Part shown: piece by piece, positions 55,401-64,000 of the stretch
Layout: every line of letters starts with the position of its first letter
Position numbering within the stretch: the stretch's first letter is position 1
Source of the DNA: Oncomelania hupensis
Taxonomy: Eukaryota > Mollusca > Gastropoda > Littorinimorpha > Pomatiopsidae
Assembly: GCA_036898135.1 (NCBI GenBank)
Contig: CM072512.1
Span: 14,759,517-14,823,516 of the forward strand
Reading direction: 5' to 3'
DNA: 64,000 nt
Notes under the pieces: model-generated
Database searches by the model: none
Seen by the model: the letters and a program-made list of their open reading frames with translations, nothing else
What the model was told of the DNA's origin: nothing
Program-made: the position numbers and the translations under genes

Positions 55401-57072
55401 ATTGCCCTCTAATATCACGCTGGCTGTGTTGCAGCAGAAAACAATAATTGATTTAAAGAGAAGTGTAAAAAGCAAAATTGCCATTTCGGAAAATAACATC
55501 AAAAAATATTTCAGTGTATTCGCATTAGTTGTATGTTGTTTCACTAATTACTTTACAGTAACACTTCACAGTAAATACAATTATTTAAATGACAATTTAA
55601 CAGTGAGCACTGGTGGCTAAGGGCAAATTTATATTACTCGCGGAAAGCAAGCGGATTTGCAACAGTGTTTCAAACTATTCCCATGGATAAATTCCATTAC
55701 GCTAATAAACTCAAGGCAAATTGACAGGTAGGCCCAAAGGGTTTCAAAATAAAGTCATCAACTTCATGTCCGACAAGCTTGAAATTGCCCATATTCGGAC
55801 AGACTTACCATATACAAAATCCCTATTTCCTCAGATTTAATCGTAGTCTGTGCATAATCCAATAAAACAAATTCATTCATCAGTGCCCTCCGGTATCCGA
55901 AACAATCGGAAACTGTTAACCGTAACCTCATGATGTACGATCGACATTCGTCATCATGACGTCATGGCATCGACATCACTAGGCTTTCCAAGCGCCGCCC
56001 TGTGAGGCAAAGGTCTTAAATTCATCACTAACGTAACTCCCCTTTCTCTCAAAATGAATATTAAGTGACAGGAGAGAACACACCGGCGACATAACAAGAC
56101 GTTTGTATGATTTAAAGAAACGGCGCGTAACGGTAACCCTGAGGTGCAATAATTCGCGACGTTGCACTGACATATATTTCAAAGTAATAGTTAAAACCTT
56201 GCTGCGTTGACGTTTTTAAGCCAAGTAATTTTCTGGATAGTCATCTTTCACCGTACGTGCAAAACTCACACTTGGCAACATCTTCTTTCTCCATTTTATT
56301 AATAGGGCGGCTTTTCGCTTGCATCGCACGAGCATCTTAAAACATTACATTTACACGAAATACTGTTTTTCCTAAAGCAGGCGTGTGTCTGTCTGTATCT
56401 ATACCCTAGTGTCAGCAAATGTTTGTTTTCATGCAATTCACTGTGTGAAACATATTTTTCTGTTTCAAAAATGTTAGAAATTCTATCAAAAGTGACAGAA
56501 TACACTACTCTCAAGTCTACTACTAGTGCTGAAAGGACCGCTCAAGAAACCCCTTCCTTGACCATCTTTCCCTTAACAACTACAGTAGTTTCAGAACATC
56601 TAGGGAAGAGGATGATATCAAGAGAACAATACCTTCAGATCCGTTCCCACTCTGAAAATTACTCTAAATACTCGGAAATAAATGCACTCAACCTTTTTAT
56701 GCATGCAATGTAACACAGTCTTGCAACTGGGGCAATACTGTTCGCCGGTAACGATTACTAGTTTCTTTGGAAAGTTGAAGTGCCTTTGCGAATGATTGTA
56801 ACGAAACCGGTACGATATGATTAATTGAGAGCAAATGTACTGGTAAACAAGGAATAAGGCACATTACGGAGTTCCATCTTTAAGTGCAAATGTACCATGT
56901 GACCATGCACTGAGATGACTGAAAAAGAGGTCACAATTAGTTCACCTTCTATCTCATAGTAAAAACGGAATTAACTGTAACACCAATAAGCACATAGAAC
57001 AAATTCGAGCAAGGGAGTGATTTTCCATCTCATCATTACGAGTTAACTTGTTTAACAGTTAAGTGCACATAT
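55401..57072. other. Intronic stretch without recognised features
   Basis: No supported gene or element. Confidence 0.5.
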
Positions 57073-57780
57073 ATGACGGCCTACTAGCCATAAAACCGAG
57101 AGTTACCATTATCACGAGATACTGGAAATTAACATGTGTTCTGTGTAATTTGCAGAGATACCGATAATCCACAGTGTTGATTAATAACTATCAGTATGTG
57201 CCAAGCCTTCCTAGCGCCTAAACCCGATAATTACAAATATCATGAGATAATTACAACTATCATAGGAACATTACAATTATCAAGGGATAATTACAATTGT
57301 CATTGAAAATTACAAATATCTTCGGGTGATAATGTTTAATTTTTAATTTTGTCTGGAAATGGTCCAAAACCGAAAATTGTAATTTTCACTTGATAATTAC
57401 AATTTTTTAGTGTTAACTGTAAATATGTCGTTGATATTTGTAACTATCGCATGATATTTGTAGTTATCAGGTTTTGGCGCTAGTAGGCCGCCATAATGTG
57501 AGTTACACAGAACACTTGTTAAATACTATTATCACTGTTACCTCTAAATGCACGTTTTGGCGCTAGTAAGCCACCTCAGACAGAATTAAGTAGAATCATG
57601 TAAAAATTGTAATTATGAAGTGAACATTGTAATTATTATGTGATAATTACAATTTTCGGTTTTAGCGCATGTCCATGAGGATTGCTAGAGCCAAAACTGA
57701 AAATAAAACATGATCACGCGAAGATATTTATAATTTTTTAATGATAATTGTAACTATCCCATGATATTTGTAATTATCTC
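57073..57780. repeat. AT-rich fold-back (long inverted repeat) cluster, MITE-like
   Basis: The clearest pair of arms is 57211-57300, CTAGCGCCTAAACCCGATAA followed by TTACAAATATCATGAGATAA, and 57483-57390, whose reverse complement reads CTAGCGCCAAAACCTGATAA, CTACAAATATCATGCGATAG. Units of the form GATAATTACAA(A/T)TATCATG recur more than ten times in both orientations. Outer partial ends with CGGCCTACTAGC occur at about 57075 and 57494. No target duplication found; probably several overlapping copies. Confidence 0.75.
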
Positions 57781-57782
57781 AT

Positions 57783-58075
57783 GACCTCAGCAGTCCTCAT
57801 GGCATCACTCAGTGTCAAGCTAGTCCATTCTCGAATGTCTTCCCACTTCTTTTTCTGTCTCCCTCTTCTTCTGCCTCCTTACACCGTGCCTTGTAGGATG
57901 GTCTTTACAAGGCCTGATGCTTTGGTGATGTGGCCATACCATCGGAGTTTCTGTTTCTTTCTCATTGTGTGCAAGTCATCGTGTTGTTCAATGGCTTGTG
58001 TGATGATCTGTCGGACTTCGTCGTTGGTAATATGCTGGGTATAGGAATACTTCAATGTATCACCAATCAAATAAT
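57783..58075 (-). mobile_element. LINE fragment lacking both 5' region and 3' tail
   Basis: Minus strand encodes YTQHITNDEVRQIITQAIEQ, KKQKLRWYGHITKASGLVKT and, after a break, SLTLSDAMRTAE. It stops short of the GAGAAAGATGGAGTACGC...GATAG end present in the other copies and abuts the fold-back cluster at 57780. Confidence 0.88.
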
Positions 58076-58190
58076 TGCTGGTGCACTTTCAAGGAAGATA
58101 AGTTAAAAAAAATTTTACTGAGTCCTTGTGGGAGATATCATCCCATAAAGACTCGCCGAGTACTACTACTACCACCACTACTACTAACAC

Positions 58191-58874
58191 CAGGGATCAG
58201 TTTACTAGCGCGCCCTGCGCCATTGACGCATAAAATTTAAAAATGACCCATCGACAATTCTTGCCAGGGGCCGAATGGCGCTTCAATTTTTGGTACCAGT
58301 GCGCCACCACAATAACAGTGCACTGTATTGGAGGCGACAAACGTGCTTTTGCTAAGGCAAGTTCAGCGATTGGCTATGAGGGCCCGGATGTTGATCTTTC
58401 AGCCAATAAGAAGTGTTGTACAATTCTTCCAAATCAGAATTTGCTATCGTCTGCGCGTATGTTGTGTCCATGCAAGGAGGATTTTGTGTTTTTCTTTGTG
58501 CCGCGCGCTTTGAAAATGCCCCGACCCCACCCCCCCCCCACCCCCCTCAAAATAACTAAACTTGAGGTAGGACAGTCTAGACTGTCGTTTGCTGCTGTTA
58601 AACTACAGTCTACAGCCGCTAATCCTACGCAAGATGATTGTGTGAGCCCCGAGTCAAGTCAAAATACTGATCCCTGTTCTGGTTAGTGTTTTGTTGGTAA
58701 ACATGCTTCACAACACATGCACACTCACAATAATCTATTTTGTTTTAATTTCTGTAATAATATACCCAGGTTATCTTTTACATGTACGTAAATTACTGCT
58801 GAAATCATGGCCCATTGAAATTTGATCTGAGGGGCCCAATGGCCCATAGCTTTTTTGTGTCAGGCTGAACCCTG
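58191..58874. mobile_element. CAG-ended DNA transposon (hAT-like), 6-bp target duplication
   Basis: Left end CAGGGATCAG; right end on the minus strand CAGGGTTCAG. Flanked by TAACAC at 58185-58190 and 58875-58880. The left subterminal layout (GCGCCATTGACGCATAAAA, then ATGGCGCTTCAATTTTTGG, CCAGTGCG) parallels that of the 3465-4256 element (CGCCAATGACCCCTAAAAA, CTGGCGACTTGAAAATACC, CCAGTGG). A 147-codon + frame (58243-58686) ends MPRPHPPPTPLKITKLEVGQ and SRLSFAAVKLQ; this may be the remnant of a transposase N terminus. No catalytic domain. Confidence 0.75.
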
Positions 58875-58917
58875 TAACACTATTAATAAATATTACTACT
58901 AACGGGCTCCTTGATAC

Positions 58918-58992
<75 letters not shown>

Positions 58993-58993
58993 G

Positions 58994-59027
<34 letters not shown>
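58918..59027. repeat. (CTA)n microsatellite
   Basis: About 36 CTA units with one GTA variant; the LINE copy begins directly after it. Confidence 0.97.
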
Positions 59028-59028
<1 letters not shown>

Positions 59029-59844
59029 TAAATTTCTTGGAACGGTCATTTCCAGCAACCTGTCTTGGGACAATAACAGCATGCCCATTATCAAGAAGTG
59101 TCAGCAGCGCCTCCACTTCTTGAGACAGCTCAAGAGGCTCGGACTTAACCAGACAATACTCGCGCATTTCTATCGCGCCGTGATTGAGAGTATCCTGTGC
59201 TTCAGGTCTGGTTTGGAGGCGCCACTTCGGGCGAGAAGTTTCAACTCGAAAGAATTGTGAAACGCGCGGCAAAAATCATAGGTTGCGATTTATTATCCCT
59301 CGCGTCCTTATACAGCACGCGTTTGGCAAGAAGGGCCAGCAACATTACTGGCGACCCATCCCATCCAGCCAACCATCTGTTCGAGCTCCTCCCGTCAGGC
59401 AAACGCTTCAGAGCACTAAAAGTTAGAACAAGCCGGTTTAGACGCAGCTTCTTCCCCGAGGCTGCCCTCTCAGTACATGTACCAGTGTCCTCAGTTATCC
59501 ACATAGCATGAGCTAGGTGTTATACTTAAACGCCAACTTATTAGTTGCGATAACGTGTTAGAGGTGCAATTCTGATTCTTTAATGTATTTTATTTTATTA
59601 CGTTTTAATTTGAGACCCATGTGGGTATGCGTGAGTATGCGTGTGCGTGTGGGGGTTGCGAGTGGGCGTGTGCCTGTGCTTTACTCCTTAAAATAACTTC
59701 CTCTATTAGAGTATTTTAATGTTTTAATGTCCAGTGGAAGGTTGTTTGTTGTTGTAGAAGGACTGAATGTTTTACCGCATCACCAAAACAAAATCCTATG
59801 TATTTTGAATTCATTGGGTAATAAAGTGTCTTGACTTGACTTGA
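59028..59844 (+). mobile_element. 5'-truncated LINE, Rex1/CR1-like, with 3' UTR and (TTGAC)n tail
   Basis: Encodes FKFLGTVISSNLSWDNNSMP, QRLHFLRQLKRLGLNQTILA, HFYRAVIESIL, then after a frameshift VWFGGATSGEKFQLERIVKR, AAKIIGCDLLSLASLYSTRL, ELLPSGKRFRALKVRTSRFR, RSFFPEAALSV. This is the segment after the reverse transcriptase core in this LINE group. The 3' UTR continues to AATAAAGTGTCTTGACTTGAC. It inserted in or beside a CTA microsatellite. The frameshift and truncation make it inactive, although the sequence is otherwise well preserved, suggesting a young copy. Confidence 0.92.
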
Positions 59845-59888
59845 CTACTACTCTTACTACCACTAAAATCGCGTAAAGTCTCGACGAA

Positions 59889-59889
59889 G

Positions 59890-59966
<77 letters not shown>
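59889..59966. repeat. (CTA)n microsatellite
   Basis: About 26 CTA units, 45 bp after the LINE tail. Confidence 0.97.
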
Positions 59967-60010
59967 CACTATTACTATTACTAACTAGGCCTACTACTAC
60001 TACAGTCAGG

Positions 60011-60412
60011 GTTATTATTTTTATTATTATTATTGAGGATTTGTATAGCGCACTTATCTCGCCGTACTCTAGACTCTAGGCGCTGGCCGATACAGGAACT
60101 AACTCAAACCGCCCGAGGTGCCCACACGCAGCCTTTGGGCGCATGGTCTGACGCCCGGACAACTGAGCACTTGACTATCCTGGCCAGCCAGGGATGGGGG
60201 AGAAGGACAAAGTGCATGCTGGATGTGTTCTTGTTACCGGCACTCACCCGTTTAGGACATGAGCGTCAGGATCTTTAAAGTCCGTTATGATGGAATGTAT
60301 GCGACACACAGACTAGACCTCGGTTTATACTCTCATCCGAAGGAGTAGGAAATGGGAGTAAAGTGTCTTTCCCAGGGACACAACACAATGGCCCGGACAG
60401 GTCTCGAACCCG
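60011..60412 (-). mobile_element. SINE family A copy, head cut at box B
   Basis: Matches 52627-53113 closely through GGATCTTTAAAGTCCGTTAT, GATGGAATGTATGCGACACA and AGTGTCTTTCCCAGGGACAC. On the minus strand it starts within box B (GGGTTCGAGACC); the tRNA-like box A is replaced by a TAATA microsatellite. The tail is ATT-rich (60011-60033). Confidence 0.88.
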
Positions 60413-60519
60413 ATAATATAATATAATATAATATAATATAATATAATATAATATAATATAATATAATATAATATAATATAATATAATATAATATAATATA
60501 ATATAATACAATATAACAT
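60412..60519. repeat. (TAATA)n microsatellite
   Basis: About 20 pentanucleotide units. Starts exactly at the SINE box B break. Confidence 0.97.
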
Positions 60520-60728
60520 ACTATTTTGTTTCTTAGAACGATAGCTTTTTCATGTAGACCATCCTAGCATTGCCTAATGAGAAAAATGCAGCTCAAGAGA
60601 ATCGTCACTGTCCGCAGTGACTGCTAGTATAATCTCCCCTTTCGTTCCTCAAAACATTTGTCATAAAGACTGCCGATGTCTAAAAATTCGCAGTGCACGT
60701 TTTTCAAAACGATTCACAATTTTTGCAT

Positions 60729-60862
60729 TTATATTATATTATATTATATTATATTATATTATATTATATTGTATTGTATTGTATTGTATTGTATTGTATT
60801 GTATTGTATTATATTATATTATATTATAGTATAGTATAGTATAGTATAGTTTAGTTTAGTTT
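60729..60862. repeat. Pentanucleotide array of four successive variants
   Basis: (TATAT)n-type units change to (TATTG)n, back to (TATAT)n, then (ATAGT)n and (TTAGT)n. Confidence 0.95.
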
Positions 60863-60946
60863 ACATTTAATATAATGTAATATAAATTGTGTTTTTTTGT
60901 ACAACATATTTATATTTCGTTTTCAAACGACACGTCAAATGTGCAA

Positions 60947-63560
<2,614 letters not shown>

Positions 63561-63587
63561 ATATACTTATAGTACCGCTATTTATAA

Positions 63588-63699
63588 CAATAAAAGCGAA
63601 ACAATCAGGGTTGCTGAGGACAGGGAAAGATGGAGTACGCTGGTTAAACGATCATCTGTGGTGCCCCTACGACCTCCGAGTTACGGGATATGATAGGAT
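63588..63699 (+). mobile_element. 112-bp LINE insertion with perfect 27-bp target duplication
   Basis: 63561-63587 and 63700-63726 are identical (starting ATATACTTATAGTACCGC). From 63607 the insert follows the LINE 3' end: AGGGTTGCTGAGGACAGGGA, TGGAGTACGCTGGTTAAACG, TTACGGGATATGATAGGAT. The first 19 bases, 63588-63606, do not match the LINE. Confidence 0.92.
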
Positions 63700-63775
63700 A
63701 TATACTTATAGTACCGCTATTTATAAGGCGCACTTTTCCAGAAAATTATACAGTTCAAGGCGCACATCACACGCA
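63700..63775 (-). mobile_element. SINE-tail-like fragment (target of the LINE insertion)
   Basis: On the minus strand it reads GATGTGCGCCTTGAACTGTA then AAGTGCGCCTTATAAATAG, a diverged form of the GCGCCTTGA...GCGC(T)ATATAA module. Confidence 0.45.
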
Positions 63776-64000
63776 GCCGCTCGTATCTCCCATCTATCTC
63801 CCAAGTTGTCTCCACCACATACAAAAAAACTGGCTAAAACACTCAACGGGACAAAAATAATTAAAATAATAAAACGAACCTTCATCCAGCTCCAAAAATA
63901 AATGCATGCACTAGAAAACGTGTTTACGCGCGACCGCTGCTAACTAGCACAAGATTTGTTTTAAACAAATCCTGTTAAAGCATAGTCAAAAAGCTTCCTC
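63776..64000. other. Right edge, no recognised feature
   Basis: A 146-codon + frame (63461-63901) spans the LINE insertion and the SINE-like fragment. It reads through repeat DNA and is judged to be chance. Confidence 0.5.

Noticed and set aside
58243..58686. 147-codon frame as a host gene
   Set aside because: Lies entirely between inverted transposon ends and target duplications; treated as part of the mobile element.

Overview
The window is eukaryotic, from a repeat-rich animal genome. The style of the SINEs, LINEs and microsatellites, together with a single invertebrate-type SoxE gene, suggests a lophotrochozoan, most likely a marine mollusc such as a gastropod. That organism call is an inference. 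The only protein-coding gene I can support is SoxE (Sox8/9/10 family), on the minus strand.

Three SoxE coding exons are present: 9097-8742 (second half of the HMG box plus linker), 4616-4329 (central K2/TAM-like activation region) and 2917-2400 (C-terminal region and stop). All have GT/AG junctions whose phases fit together exactly. The exon with the N terminus and the first half of the HMG box is not visible, so about 54.9 kb (9098-64000) is read as part of a very long intron 1. Bases 1-2399 are the 3' UTR and/or downstream flank.

The introns and flanks are dominated by repeats. Intron 3 carries a 5'-truncated LINE fragment and a CAG-ended DNA transposon. Intron 2 carries a 432-bp CT/GA array inside a duplicated module, a tRNA-derived SINE and several microsatellites. 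Intron 1 holds many more: a hAT transposon with a BED zinc-finger pseudogene and a retroposon nested in it (11156-12601), truncated LINEs of at least two lineages, at least three tRNA-derived SINE families, a retroposon with a 5S rRNA-like promoter segment, a degenerate ~100-bp satellite, a 619-bp (AGT)n array, a fold-back repeat cluster, and several very short retroposon fragments with intact target-site duplications.

No CRISPR array, rRNA gene or functional tRNA gene was seen. The best candidates for new biology are: an in-frame skippable SoxE exon next to a giant polypurine array; three CAG-ended DNA transposons that all share 6-bp target duplications; a 5S-promoter-bearing retroposon; and an excess of CAAGATGGC (YY1/TISU-like) sites in intron 1, two of them in a shared YY1+CRE-like composite.
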